A stretch of 61,937 nt of DNA from an uncultured Acetatifactor sp. Its GTDB lineage: Bacteria > Bacillota > Clostridia > Lachnospirales > Lachnospiraceae. Of this stretch, positions 50,705 through 58,977 are shown piece after piece. Location of the stretch: NCBI GenBank assembly GCA_934402315.1, contig CAKRTS010000021.1:1-61937 (forward strand), in the 5' to 3' direction. The stretch's first letter is position 1; each line of letters begins with the position of its first letter. The notes under the pieces were generated by a model. That model searched no databases, was not told the DNA's origin, and saw only the letters and a list, made by a program, of their open reading frames with translations. Position numbers and translations under genes: made by a program.

Positions 50705-51199
50705 CTACACTGTACACCTGCTGACGTAGTATTTAAATTGGTCTTTGGCTAGGTGTACTTTTACCTCGTCTCCCTCGTTGAGCCATGTGTATTCGCCAAC
50801 GTCAGTTAGGTTAAATTCCAGACTTACGTCGTTGTTGACGAAGTTACAAACAATCTCACGGTAGCTGGAAGCGTTGACAATTGACTTGACCTTAAGTGTG
50901 CCAACAGTCTGTAACGTGTACTGTCCACCTGCGTAAGGATTGCCGTTGTGGATTGTGTGCTGGACATTTCCTGCAAGCTTCTGTGTTTCGGTTTGGAGCT
51001 TTTTCTTTTTGTTAGCACGCACAGCAAGGATTATCGAAATTATTACTGCGATAAGAATAATGCCTATCATTATAGGACAGCACACATTCATCATTGCAGC
51101 CTCTTGCCTATCTGACTCAGCAAGCCATGCTTTATATTCTTTCTCCTCCTGGTAGTCTTTAATGTGGTCGTATATATCTAAAGCGTCTCCTATACCCAT
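50705..51199 (-). CDS. Element-encoded membrane protein with beta-rich C terminus
   Basis: A 164-residue protein: acidic helical start, one membrane helix (IMIGIILIAVIISIILAV), a basic stretch, and a soluble C-terminal domain (LQTVGTLKVKSIVNASS, GEYTWLNEGDEVKVHL). Its ATG directly follows the stop of the previous gene. I recognise no family. It may be cargo linked with the DUF2752 gene. Confidence 0.62.
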   Translation of the reverse strand: MGIGDALDIYDHIKDYQEEKEYKAWLAESDRQEAAMMNVCCPIMIGIILIAVIISIILAVRANKKKKLQTETQKLAGNVQHTIHNGNPYAGGQYTLQTVGTLKVKSIVNASSYREIVCNFVNNDVSLEFNLTDVGEYTWLNEGDEVKVHLAKDQFKYYVSRCTV

Positions 51200-51379
51200 T
51201 TATACACCCTCCTTATATGTTTCAATATTTGTATCTGCCCATTCCAGCTGACCTTCCATTTTCTTTCCCATCTTATGGGCGATACATTTAACTGCATCTC
51301 CGACTGAAAGACTCTGGAACTGCCGGTATGGAATCTCTGCATCAAGATGCATCTTTACACCGTCTTCTGATGTAAACAT
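51200..51379 (-). CDS. Small element protein (59 aa)
   Basis: A short protein (MFTSEDGVKMHLDAEIPYRQ...) with no membrane segment. The start is uncertain: ATG 51379 lies 16 nt after an AGGAGG site, and a TTG at 51478 would give 92 residues but lacks a good site. The downstream gene begins at its stop codon. No family recognised; it resembles the C-terminal domain style of its neighbour (K-rich beta segment). Confidence 0.45.
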   Translation of the reverse strand: MFTSEDGVKMHLDAEIPYRQFQSLSVGDAVKCIAHKMGKKMEGQLEWADTNIETYKEGV

Positions 51380-51514
51380 CCCGGACGCACGATACCCCTC
51401 CTGCAATGTGAGGAACGTGACACCGATATTATACCCTAAAAAAAATATAATGTCTATAGACACATTAAGCGGAAACAAGGTAATAACACCCGCTTCCGCT
51501 TAATTCCTTAACAA

Positions 51515-52159
51515 TTATTCATGTATTTCGATACTGATTTCCATGTGCTCCATCTCTTCTAATTCTGCTTTTTCAAACTCAAAGTTACTTATTAATTCTT
51601 CAAAGAGTTCAGGGAACTGTCTGTTAAGAATCAAAACGCGCTTTAAAAGTCCAATTTCGTCATATGTGTCATCCATAGAGCTTTCGATTTCCGGGTCATC
51701 CGTAAGGCTTTCGATTTCTGCATCATCCATATCTGCCCAGTTCAGAAGCAGCTCATCCTCACTGTACTCTCCTTTGTCTGGATTGCTTTTCCTTTGATGC
51801 GCTTCATCATACAACTTCTGTCGTTTATCCAGATCGTCCTTTGACGGACGCCCCGCATCAGAAGGACGATTTTTTATATAATGATGGACTGCAACAGCTT
51901 CATTGTTATCAAGTTCACCCTGTATACCCAACACCCTATAAAGTTCTTGGACTATATCTTCGTCTATTCTTTGACCTGTCTTTAGCATTTTCCTTAAAGT
52001 ATCTGGTTCGACACCACTAAGTTTTTCAGCTAAGTCTTCATAGCTCAAATTTTGCTTCTCCTTTTCCATCAATATCCTTTTATAAGGATTTTTGCCTGTG
52101 TCTTTCAGATCTTTGACCCTGTTCATAATACCTCTGAGAGATGTTTGATTGTAGTTCAT
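51515..52159 (-). CDS. Helix-turn-helix regulator of the element
   Basis: A 214-residue protein. Residues 25-75 (ILMEKEKQNLSYEDLAEKLS, then EPDTLRKMLKTGQRID) read as an XRE-like helix-turn-helix; the C-terminal half is strongly acidic (DMDDAEIESLTDDPEIESSM). It is divergent from the rep operon and starts 184 bp from the first plus-strand gene, the usual place for the control protein of an integrative element. The ribosome site is AAAGGATG. Confidence 0.68.
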   Translation of the reverse strand: MNYNQTSLRGIMNRVKDLKDTGKNPYKRILMEKEKQNLSYEDLAEKLSGVEPDTLRKMLKTGQRIDEDIVQELYRVLGIQGELDNNEAVAVHHYIKNRPSDAGRPSKDDLDKRQKLYDEAHQRKSNPDKGEYSEDELLLNWADMDDAEIESLTDDPEIESSMDDTYDEIGLLKRVLILNRQFPELFEELISNFEFEKAELEEMEHMEISIEIHE

Positions 52160-52342
52160 AATAATTCATCCTTTCTTTTTTGTAATATTATACCATAAAT
52201 TAATTTGACAATATGGGAAAGTTTAAGCCTTTCTTTTTTCATTCTTTTGCATAAGCTCTTTCCAATTACGAATTTGAAAAAGCGCGCTATACTAAAGTCA
52301 GATCGATCGAATAAAACAACGGAGCTCCAGAAAGGTTCATTT

Positions 52343-52516
52343 ATGGAAAAACTGAATAAAGAAGCCGTTATACAAGCAGCGGCAAACACTCTTGCAAAAC
52401 GCAAGAAAAAAAATCGTACTTCTATCCCCAATTATAAGGTAGATGTACACATTTCCGCAAGTAATAATCGTAGTAATTATAACAATTACTACCAGTCAAA
52501 GAAAAGGAGAAAATAA
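52343..52516 (+). CDS. Small basic protein (57 aa)
   Basis: The first gene of the element plus-strand operon: MEKLNKEAVIQAAANTLAKR followed by a lysine- and asparagine-rich tail. AGAAAGG precedes the ATG by about 8 nt. A candidate promoter (ATTACG 52265-52270, 17 nt, TATACT 52288-52293) lies upstream. It is basic enough to bind DNA. Function unknown. Confidence 0.6.
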   Translation: MEKLNKEAVIQAAANTLAKRKKKNRTSIPNYKVDVHISASNNRSNYNNYYQSKKRRK

Positions 52517-52519
52517 ATT

Positions 52520-52858
52520 ATGAACATTACTAAATTTGTATTAACTGCGGAGCAAATCTGCAACACAAAAGATACCACTGCTATCTTGGTGGCTGTCCGG
52601 GCTGGAATGGAATACAAGGACGGCAAGGCAACAGGCAATAGCGACCACTACAAATATGATGTGGTTCTCCCCGCTAATCAGTATGAAAAGATTTCTGTAA
52701 AAATTAAGGGGGATTGCCTTATCACGCCGGAACAGCTTGAGCAAAAAGGGGGAAGCATGAAAGTGAGATTTAAAAATCTTACTGGAAAATTTTATCGTAC
52801 AGGCACAGGCGATTATGCATTAAGTGCAACGGCGGACGGATTGGAGGTAATTGTATAA
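52520..52858 (+). CDS. Element accessory protein (DUF961-like layout)
   Basis: A 112-residue beta-rich protein without membrane segments (YKYDVVLPANQYEKISVKIKG). Size and place, just before a membrane protein and the FtsK-like ATPase, recall YdcP/DUF961 proteins of Tn916-type elements, but the sequence match is weak. It starts 3 nt after the previous stop. Confidence 0.55.
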   Translation: MNITKFVLTAEQICNTKDTTAILVAVRAGMEYKDGKATGNSDHYKYDVVLPANQYEKISVKIKGDCLITPEQLEQKGGSMKVRFKNLTGKFYRTGTGDYALSATADGLEVIV

Positions 52859-52859
52859 T

Positions 52860-53618
52860 ATGATAAGTTATTTCAAGAAATTATTAAATAGCTTAGTTTC
52901 CGATTGGGAGAATAAAAAATATTTCTCCCTAATCGGGAAGCTGATACTCTTTGCAGTTTGCAGTTTTATCGTAGTTTTAATTTTGACTGCAATTACAATG
53001 AGAGTATGCAATTTTGTTGCGGCAAACTGGCAGTTCATTTTCTTGGTTGGCGGCGGTGGCTTTGTTGTTGTTTACTATATCAAAGAACACTTCGCTGACA
53101 AGGAAAAAGAGCGATTAAATGCACAGGAGCAAAACCGCATAGCACAGGAAGAAGCCGACAGTGAAACCGTGGAAGCCAACTACAAATGGCTACGCGCTAC
53201 GCTTTTTGAGGTCACTTCATATTTATACGATGTGATTCACATAAAAAAGCCGACCACTGAAACGGACTTAGACAGCCCGACTCATTATGTGCGGAAACTG
53301 GACTTTATTTTGTATCAGTTTGTCTTATTTCCTACTGCCGGCATAGATACCGAAAGCGTAAAAAAGCTATTGCAACAGGAATACATACGGCGACTTGATT
53401 CTAAGTCCTTTCTGGGAATCGGGAATAGCCGTTATGTGTACGAAGGACAGGCAGTACCGCTGTTAAATGTTTACGATGTAGTAAGCAATGGCGCGTATTT
53501 GACTGTGAGCCTTGCTATAGCAGATGAAAACTACTGCCGTTATACCCGACGTGGCGTATCGGCTCATCTGTTACAACAGGCTGAGCAACTTAGAAATCTG
53601 AACGATAGGGATTTCTAA
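52860..53618 (+). CDS. Element membrane protein with cytoplasmic domain
   Basis: A 252-residue protein with two N-terminal membrane helices (LIGKLILFAVCSFIVVLIL and WQFIFLVGGGGFVVVYYI) and a cytoplasmic part that begins with a helical stretch (KEKERLNAQEQNRIAQEEAD). It precedes the TcpA-like ATPase by 2 nt and may tether it to the membrane. The start is ATG 52860 with GGAGG 12 nt upstream. Family not recognised. Confidence 0.6.
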   Translation: MISYFKKLLNSLVSDWENKKYFSLIGKLILFAVCSFIVVLILTAITMRVCNFVAANWQFIFLVGGGGFVVVYYIKEHFADKEKERLNAQEQNRIAQEEADSETVEANYKWLRATLFEVTSYLYDVIHIKKPTTETDLDSPTHYVRKLDFILYQFVLFPTAGIDTESVKKLLQQEYIRRLDSKSFLGIGNSRYVYEGQAVPLLNVYDVVSNGAYLTVSLAIADENYCRYTRRGVSAHLLQQAEQLRNLNDRDF

Positions 53619-53620
53619 GT

Positions 53621-54340
53621 ATGTCAATTCCAATATTGTTGGATGAAAATTTTTTACAACTAAATATTGAAAAGTGGCTGATGTGGGAGCATGATAAAGC
53701 TCCCCACGCAGTCATTATTGGTGCAACGGGAAGCGGAAAGACATATTTTTCAAAATTGCTTCTTGGCAAGATTTCCTTATATGGCGCAAATGCGGAGATT
53801 TACGTTTGTGACTTCAAAGGAGATGATGATTTTTCCTTTTTGGCAGATTGCAAAAATTACTATCGTTTCATGCAATGTGCAGAGGGATTAACCCAATTTT
53901 ATACTCGATTCACTGACCGACAGCAAGGTAAAGATACCTCGCGCAGTATGCTCGTCCTGTTCTTTGATGAATGGGCTTCCTATCTGAATTTTCAAGAGAA
54001 GAAGCAGGCAGAGGAAGAAAAGAAAAAAATCTCTAATCTACTCATGCTCGGGCGTAGCTTTAACGTGCATGTAATAATCAGTCAGCAAAGAGCAGATGCG
54101 CAATATTTTTCTACTGCAAGGGATAATCTGAATCTGGTAGTCGGGTTAGGAAATCTGTCAGAAGAAAGCAAAGAAATGCTTTTCCATGAATACCGGAAGG
54201 AAATGTTGCCCAACCGGGAACGGGGTACAGGATATATGTTGACAAATGGTACAGATTTGCACGCCGTAGTCGTTCCCCGTATCAATGATATAAACAAGTT
54301 GCATTACGCAATCAAAAAAGCTGTGTCACATAAGGCATAG
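53621..54340 (+). CDS. FtsK/TcpA-like DNA-translocating ATPase
   Basis: A 239-residue ATPase with Walker A GATGSGKTYF (34-41), Walker B MLVLFFDEWASYL and NVHVIISQQRADAQYF, the pattern of HerA/FtsK-type coupling proteins such as Tn916 Orf21 and TcpA. It lacks the membrane helices of larger homologues; the preceding gene supplies them. It would move element DNA, most likely to a conjugation channel provided by a helper element. It ends just before the replication origin. Confidence 0.85.
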   Translation: MSIPILLDENFLQLNIEKWLMWEHDKAPHAVIIGATGSGKTYFSKLLLGKISLYGANAEIYVCDFKGDDDFSFLADCKNYYRFMQCAEGLTQFYTRFTDRQQGKDTSRSMLVLFFDEWASYLNFQEKKQAEEEKKKISNLLMLGRSFNVHVIISQQRADAQYFSTARDNLNLVVGLGNLSEESKEMLFHEYRKEMLPNRERGTGYMLTNGTDLHAVVVPRINDINKLHYAIKKAVSHKA

Positions 54341-54342
54341 TG

Positions 54343-54406
54343 CCCCTGCCACGCACGGAGTGAAAGTGGCGGGGGTAGCCTAGAGGTAGTATTACCTCTA
54401 GGCTAC
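54343..54406 (+). other. Predicted rolling-circle origin with TAGTATTAC loop
   Basis: GTAGCCTAGAGG (54375-54386) and CCTCTAGGCTAC (54395-54406) form a perfect 12-bp stem whose loop, with the first base of the right arm, reads TAGTATTAC (54387-54395). That is the nonanucleotide of circovirus-type origins; CRESS Reps nick it between T7 and A8, here 54393/54394. An adjacent hairpin (CCCCTGCCAC 54343-54352 with GTGGCGGGGG 54366-54375) abuts the stem. The rep gene starts 31 nt later. Confidence 0.85.
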
Positions 54407-54436
54407 ATATGTATTATGTAGCAAGAAAGGAGCACA

Positions 54437-55438
54437 ATGGTAAATACACTTGATAAGCAATCCCGAAAATGGCAGTTGACAATTAATAACCCTGTGGAAA
54501 AAGAGCTAACCCACGATAACATAAAAGAAATTTTATCACAGATGAAATCGGTAAGTTATTACTGCATGAGTGATGAAGTAAGCAGCACCCATCATACACA
54601 TATATATATTTACTGTAGCTCACCTGTTCGGTTCAGCACTATAAAAAACAAGTTTCCGACGGCACACATTGAGTTGGCGAAGGGAACTTCTGAGCAGAAC
54701 CGGGATTATGTTTTTAAAGAGGGGAAATGGCTGAATGATAAGAAACGGGGAACAAATCTATTAGACACTCATGAAGAATTTGGAGAAATGCCTATAGAGC
54801 GTCAAGGTGCAAGAAATGATTTAGCGGATTTATACGATTTGATAAAGCAAGGTGCTACTGACTTTGAGATACTGGACACAAATCCAGAGTTTTTTAATCA
54901 GATAGAGCGCATGGAAAAAGTACGCCAGACGATATATCAAGACTGCTATAAAAATCAGTTTAGAAAACTGGAAGTTACCTATATATGGGGCGACACAGGT
55001 GCAGGAAAGACAAGAAGTGTTATGGAAGAATATGGATATTCAAATGTGTATCGGATTACGAATTATGCGCACCCTTTTGACTTATACAAAGGTCAAGCGG
55101 TAATCATATTTGAAGAGTTCAGAAGTTCTCTTCCACTGGCTGATATGCTTAATTATCTTGACGGCTACCCGTTGTCCCTACCGTGCCGCTACACAGACAG
55201 GATTGCCTGTTATACAAAAGTTTTCGTTATTTCCAATATTGATTTACGTTGGCAATATGTCGAATTGCAAAGACTGGAAAAGGAATCATGGCAGGCATTT
55301 TTAAGACGGATTCACTATGTAAAAGTTTTTCAAGACAAAAAGGAAACACTATATACCACACAGGAATATATGCAAGGATTTACACCTCTTCCACCTAATG
55401 CACAAATACCTTTTGCAAAGGATAATACAAAGTGCTAG
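54437..55438 (+). CDS. rep: CRESS-virus-like Rep: HUH endonuclease plus SF3 helicase
   Basis: A 333-residue replication initiator. The nuclease half has motif I WQLTINNP (12-19), motif II THHTHIYIY with metal-binding histidines near 52-55, and motif III DYVFKEGKW with catalytic Y91 and K94. The helicase half has Walker A WGDTGAGKT (about 184-192), Walker B VIIFEEF (222-228) and motif C VFVISN (262-267). This order and length match Reps of circular ssDNA viruses and their plasmid relatives, not the usual Rep_trans or RepL of Tn916-type elements. A strong AAGGAG site precedes the ATG. The excisionase gene overlaps its end. Confidence 0.88.
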   Translation: MVNTLDKQSRKWQLTINNPVEKELTHDNIKEILSQMKSVSYYCMSDEVSSTHHTHIYIYCSSPVRFSTIKNKFPTAHIELAKGTSEQNRDYVFKEGKWLNDKKRGTNLLDTHEEFGEMPIERQGARNDLADLYDLIKQGATDFEILDTNPEFFNQIERMEKVRQTIYQDCYKNQFRKLEVTYIWGDTGAGKTRSVMEEYGYSNVYRITNYAHPFDLYKGQAVIIFEEFRSSLPLADMLNYLDGYPLSLPCRYTDRIACYTKVFVISNIDLRWQYVELQRLEKESWQAFLRRIHYVKVFQDKKETLYTTQEYMQGFTPLPPNAQIPFAKDNTKC

Positions 55439-55605
55439 AAGCATACAGAGATGTATTAGACATAAAGGAGTTGTGTGAAATCCTGCGAATAAGCCGCAAA
55501 ACGGCATATCAGCTTTTACATTCCGGCGCGATTCCCTGTCGAAAGATTGGGCGAAACTATAAAATACGCAAGGATATGGTAGAAGAATATTTATCAAACA
55601 AATAG
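55432..55605 (+). CDS. xis: Excisionase-like helix-turn-helix protein
   Basis: A 57-residue protein starting at GTG 55432, 7 nt inside the rep gene, with AAAGGA upstream. VLDIKELCEILRISRKTAYQLL and CRKIGRNYKIRKDMVEEYL are the helix-turn-helix and wing of a MerR-like excisionase (HTH_17). Such proteins direct the integrase toward excision. It precedes the integrase by 71 bp. Confidence 0.8.
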   Translation: MLEAYRDVLDIKELCEILRISRKTAYQLLHSGAIPCRKIGRNYKIRKDMVEEYLSNK

Positions 55606-55676
55606 TGATTTCCTAACGGGTATGATATAATGCAAATAGCTTATATCTGCCCGTTTCTTGAAAGGAGATTAGAAAA

Positions 55677-56912
55677 ATGACGGGCACATTGCAAGTTAAA
55701 AAGCTGAAATCGGGTAATTCTTATTATTATGTAAAGCTGTGTTATAAAGATATGCGCACGGAAGAATGGCGATATAAGACATTGGCGACGCAACTGGAAG
55801 TGAAAAACAACAAGCGAAAAGCAGAAGCTATGATAACCTCATTCATCGACCAGTATTCCTATTTGGAGCAATTACCAATGGACTATAATCCTGTATTCAG
55901 TCCAGATGTTCTATTGTGTGATTATCTCGACGCATGGTTAAAGGGAAAAGAAACCGATTTGAAGCTCCCAACCTATGAAGCATATACATACCGGGTAAAT
56001 CGCATAAAGGATTACTTTGAAAAGCAAAAGCTCCGACTGGTTGATGTAACGCCCAAAATTGTAGATGATTATTTCAAGTATTGTCTAAAATACGGAAAAA
56101 TCAACCAGAAAACAAAGGGAAATGAACCATTGACTGTACGCTCCGTAAGAAGCTATAAAAGTATTCTGTATGCTGTTTTCAATCAAGCCATGATTGATGG
56201 GCTTGTAACAACAAACCCTGTTCTTGGTGTGAAAGTGCATGGGAAAAAGAATAAAGATTATAGTGAAGATATGCTGTTTTTAACAGAGGAAGAAATCGGA
56301 GAACTACTTCACTTCATTGCGGAAAAATACCCTAGACTATTAGGAATCACTTTTATGGGTGTTTACTATGGCTTAAGGCGGTCGGAGATTTTAGGGCTGA
56401 AATGGTCTGCAATAGACTTTCATAAAAAGACCATTACAATCGACCATACTGTTGTTAGGGTGAAATCCTCTTATATGGCGGATTCCACAAAAACACATTC
56501 AAGCAAAAGGGTTCTCAATCTGTTTGACACTGCCGAGAAATGTCTTGCAAAAATCCACATGGAGCAGGAGGAAAACCGAGCTTTCTTTCAGAGCGAATAT
56601 AAAAACAGTGACGGCTATGTCTTCACATGGGAGGATGGCTCTGCCTACGATCCGAACTATATTTCCAAACTGTTCCAAAAGGCAACAGAGGAATTTGGCA
56701 GACCAGAAATCTCATTGCACAAACTTAGACATAGCTGCGCATCTATGCTGATTAATAAGGGTTGGGATATTAAAAAATTGCAGTATTGGCTAGGGCATAC
56801 CGATACGCAGACAACATTAAATATTTATGCCCATTTTAACCGCCAAAGACTAAATACAAGCGAGAATGATTTGAGCGAAATTTCTCTTGCATCGGCGGAA
56901 TTATTTGTTTAG
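55677..56912 (+). CDS. int: Tyrosine integrase of the element
   Basis: A 411-residue tyrosine recombinase: an N-terminal arm-binding part (KLKSGNSYYYVKLCYKD), a SAM-like core-binding domain (about 80-180), and a catalytic domain with YYGLRRSEILGLKW (first Arg), HKLRHSCASMLI (His-x-x-Arg) and LGHTDTQTTLNIYAH (nucleophile Tyr). Length and layout match Tn916-type integrases. It would act on the 71-bp repeats in tRNA-Pro; the tandem TTAGGTAACG pairs at each end are candidate arm sites. Confidence 0.93.
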   Translation: MTGTLQVKKLKSGNSYYYVKLCYKDMRTEEWRYKTLATQLEVKNNKRKAEAMITSFIDQYSYLEQLPMDYNPVFSPDVLLCDYLDAWLKGKETDLKLPTYEAYTYRVNRIKDYFEKQKLRLVDVTPKIVDDYFKYCLKYGKINQKTKGNEPLTVRSVRSYKSILYAVFNQAMIDGLVTTNPVLGVKVHGKKNKDYSEDMLFLTEEEIGELLHFIAEKYPRLLGITFMGVYYGLRRSEILGLKWSAIDFHKKTITIDHTVVRVKSSYMADSTKTHSSKRVLNLFDTAEKCLAKIHMEQEENRAFFQSEYKNSDGYVFTWEDGSAYDPNYISKLFQKATEEFGRPEISLHKLRHSCASMLINKGWDIKKLQYWLGHTDTQTTLNIYAHFNRQRLNTSENDLSEISLASAELFV

Positions 56913-56919
56913 TAATTAT

Positions 56920-56942
56920 TTTAGGTAACGTTTTAGGTAACG
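56920..56942 (+). repeat. Integrase arm-type repeats, right
   Basis: TTAGGTAACG ends at 56930 and again at 56942, same order and orientation as the pair at 50255-50277. Confidence 0.6.
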
Positions 56943-56985
56943 CGGAAAAAACAGGCAAAATAAAGAAATATCATATATACGAATA

Positions 56986-57025
56986 AAATCCGTCAAGCCC
57001 CTGTTTATCGAGGTTTAACGGATTT
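56986..57025 (-). terminator. tRNA-Pro terminator
   Basis: Minus strand AAATCCG pairs with CGGATTT around an AACCTC-type stem, then TTTTATT. It lies on the element side and serves the reconstituted tRNA. Confidence 0.65.
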
Positions 57026-57078
57026 CCATAGATAGTCGGCGCGACAAGATTTGAACTTGCGACCTCTGCGTCCCGAAC
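57008..57078. repeat. attR: 71-bp direct repeat within tRNA-Pro
   Basis: Identical to 50056-50126. The right 43 bp form the 3' part of the intact tRNA-Pro, so the element restores the gene it entered. Confidence 0.93.
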
Positions 57079-57109
57079 GCAGCGCTCTACCAAGCTGAGC
57101 CACGCGCCG
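57036..57109 (-). tRNA. tRNA-Pro (CGG)
   Basis: A 74-nt cloverleaf: acceptor CGGCGCG/CGCGCCG, anticodon arm CTGCG TTCGGGA CGCAG with anticodon CGG, T-arm AAGTTCAAATCTT type, discriminator A, no encoded CCA. It is the attachment gene of the element. Confidence 0.95.
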
Positions 57110-57134
57110 ATCAATGTAATTCACAACAGTAAAA

Positions 57135-57163
57135 TAATAAATGAAAAATGTGTAATTGTCAAG
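57135..57163 (-). promoter_or_regulatory. Promoter of tRNA-Pro
   Basis: Minus strand TTGACA (57158-57163), 17 nt, TATTAT (57135-57140). Confidence 0.8.
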
Positions 57164-57272
57164 GGTTAAACAAAAGAAAATCGCGCCGTTGACATTCCGT
57201 ATGTTTGAGCATAAAATTTATTTCAAATATTGTAGAAAAGAGGCGTGTTTTGCGGATTTGGAGGAACAGGAA

Positions 57273-58916
57273 ATGCTAAAAGGGAAAAGAACAATACACA
57301 TTTCCGTATGGATACTGGCTGTCCTGCTGTCAACGATGCAGACAGTCGGCTGCAGAATCAGCGTTTTTTACCACACGTCGGTTCATCGGACTCTCCTGCC
57401 TATATTAGAGAAGCTCTCGGAAACCGGATGGCTGGTATGGTGGCTGATAGAATTTGTTGTTTTGGGAATCGGCTTTGAATTTCTTTTCTACGCTCTGGAA
57501 AATGCCGGAAGGAAAAATGCAGAGGCTGCTTCAAGAGAGAAAAAAAGCTTTAAAAAGAAAGCATTGTTCATTTTCATAGGACTTATCATATGCTGGCTGC
57601 CGGTACTGTTCGCAAATTATCCTGGATTTTTCAACTACGATATTCTGGGACAGCTGCCACAGGTAATGTATCAGGAGGTGTCCTACGATACGCATCATTC
57701 CCTGCTCAGCACTCTTGTCATGGGCGGCGTGATTACCTGCGGCTATCATTTATTCGGAACACTGACCGGAGGCGTGTGTCTTCATTCATGTTTTCAAATG
57801 GCTCTGTGTGCGGGCACTTTCACGTATACGATCTGGTTTATCCAGAAGCGGACAGCCAGAAAATGGATCATTATATGCGCATTTGCATTTTACGCGCTGT
57901 CTCCTACAATAGCCATGTTTACAATCAGTACCACCAAGGACGTCGTCTGTTCCCTGCTTTTGCTGATCGCAGTCCTTCAGAGCTATGAGATGTTTGAAGA
58001 TCCGGACTTATTTTTCTCGAAGAAGCTTCAACCGATTTCTTTATGCATATGCCTTGTCTCAGGTGCGTTGTACCGGAAAAATGTCATTTATGCAGTGCTC
58101 TTCTTTACAATACTTTGTATCTTTATCTGCCGGAAAAAGCGTGCCCTTATCCTGGCAGTGTTCGGCTCCTCCGTTCTGCTGACCCTGCTGGCATCGGCGG
58201 GAATGGAAAACGCTCTGCATGCGCAGAAAGGCTCGATCGTAGAAGCATTCTGTATCCCCATACAGCAGGTCGCACGGGTATATCAGGAGCAGGGAGAAGA
58301 AGCCTTTACATCAGAGGATCTGGATCTGATTGATGCAGCAATTTCCAAAGAATTTCAGGGGAATTATAACCCCTTTCTGGCAGATGACGTTAAAAATTAT
58401 ACCAGTGGGCAGGTAATCATGGCTGATTCTGCGGCTTATTTAAGTCTATGGCTTCATAAGGGACTGCAAAATCCCGGCACCTATGTCAAAGCTTTTCTGG
58501 ATAATACCTATCAGGCATGGTATCCGGGCACTTCGATCGTCGATAACCTGCAGGGAGAAATTTATTATTTTGATTTCAACGGCAGAAATTATCTGCCGAC
58601 AAGTACAATAAGTCCTACATTGACCCATTTTTACCGGAAAATATCCTTGGAATCCTTTTATCAGAAGCTTCCGGTCATAAGATTACTCTTTTCCATCGGA
58701 GCAATGTTCTGGGTTGCAGTCATTACTTTTTTCTACGGAATCCGGATGAAGCAGCCAAAGATCTGGCAGACCTGGCTTTTTGTCTTTGCATTGTGTCTGA
58801 CCGTTTTCCTTGGCCCGATTTCGCTTGTAAGATATTATTTGATTTTGTTTTACATCCTTCCGGTAAGCATCCTGCTTTTATTCGGAGCAACGGAGCAGAC
58901 ACAGCGCGAGGACTGA
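57273..58916 (+). CDS. DUF6020-family membrane protein
   Basis: A 547-residue protein with about ten to twelve membrane helices. The block ICWLPVLFANYPGFFNYDIL and the DTHHSLLSTLVMGG loop are features of DUF6020/GT-C-like proteins, membrane glycosyltransferase relatives that use lipid-linked sugars. The conserved acidic residue in YPGFFNYD and the large outer loop (about 390-480) fit such a fold. Role unknown. ATG 57273 has GGAGG 8 nt upstream; the longer frame to 57156 runs into the tRNA promoter. Confidence 0.78.
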   Translation: MLKGKRTIHISVWILAVLLSTMQTVGCRISVFYHTSVHRTLLPILEKLSETGWLVWWLIEFVVLGIGFEFLFYALENAGRKNAEAASREKKSFKKKALFIFIGLIICWLPVLFANYPGFFNYDILGQLPQVMYQEVSYDTHHSLLSTLVMGGVITCGYHLFGTLTGGVCLHSCFQMALCAGTFTYTIWFIQKRTARKWIIICAFAFYALSPTIAMFTISTTKDVVCSLLLLIAVLQSYEMFEDPDLFFSKKLQPISLCICLVSGALYRKNVIYAVLFFTILCIFICRKKRALILAVFGSSVLLTLLASAGMENALHAQKGSIVEAFCIPIQQVARVYQEQGEEAFTSEDLDLIDAAISKEFQGNYNPFLADDVKNYTSGQVIMADSAAYLSLWLHKGLQNPGTYVKAFLDNTYQAWYPGTSIVDNLQGEIYYFDFNGRNYLPTSTISPTLTHFYRKISLESFYQKLPVIRLLFSIGAMFWVAVITFFYGIRMKQPKIWQTWLFVFALCLTVFLGPISLVRYYLILFYILPVSILLLFGATEQTQRED

Positions 58917-58977
58917 TGTCGTCATTTTAAAACAAAAAACTATATAGTGCCATCCTGTTGGCAGAAGGTGAGGATAT

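Larger units (their letters stand above)
50056..57078. mobile_element. 7-kb integrative element in tRNA-Pro with CRESS-like Rep
   Basis: Bounded by 71-bp direct repeats, one inside the intact tRNA-Pro(CGG), the other with only the tRNA 3' fragment. It encodes in order: a DUF2752 protein, two small membrane or accessory proteins, a regulator on the minus strand; then on the plus strand two small proteins, a membrane protein, an FtsK/TcpA-like ATPase, a CRESS-like Rep, an excisionase and a tyrosine integrase. No relaxase of MOB type and no type IV secretion set is present, so it is a mobilisable or replicating integrative element and not a full conjugative one. Confidence 0.9.
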
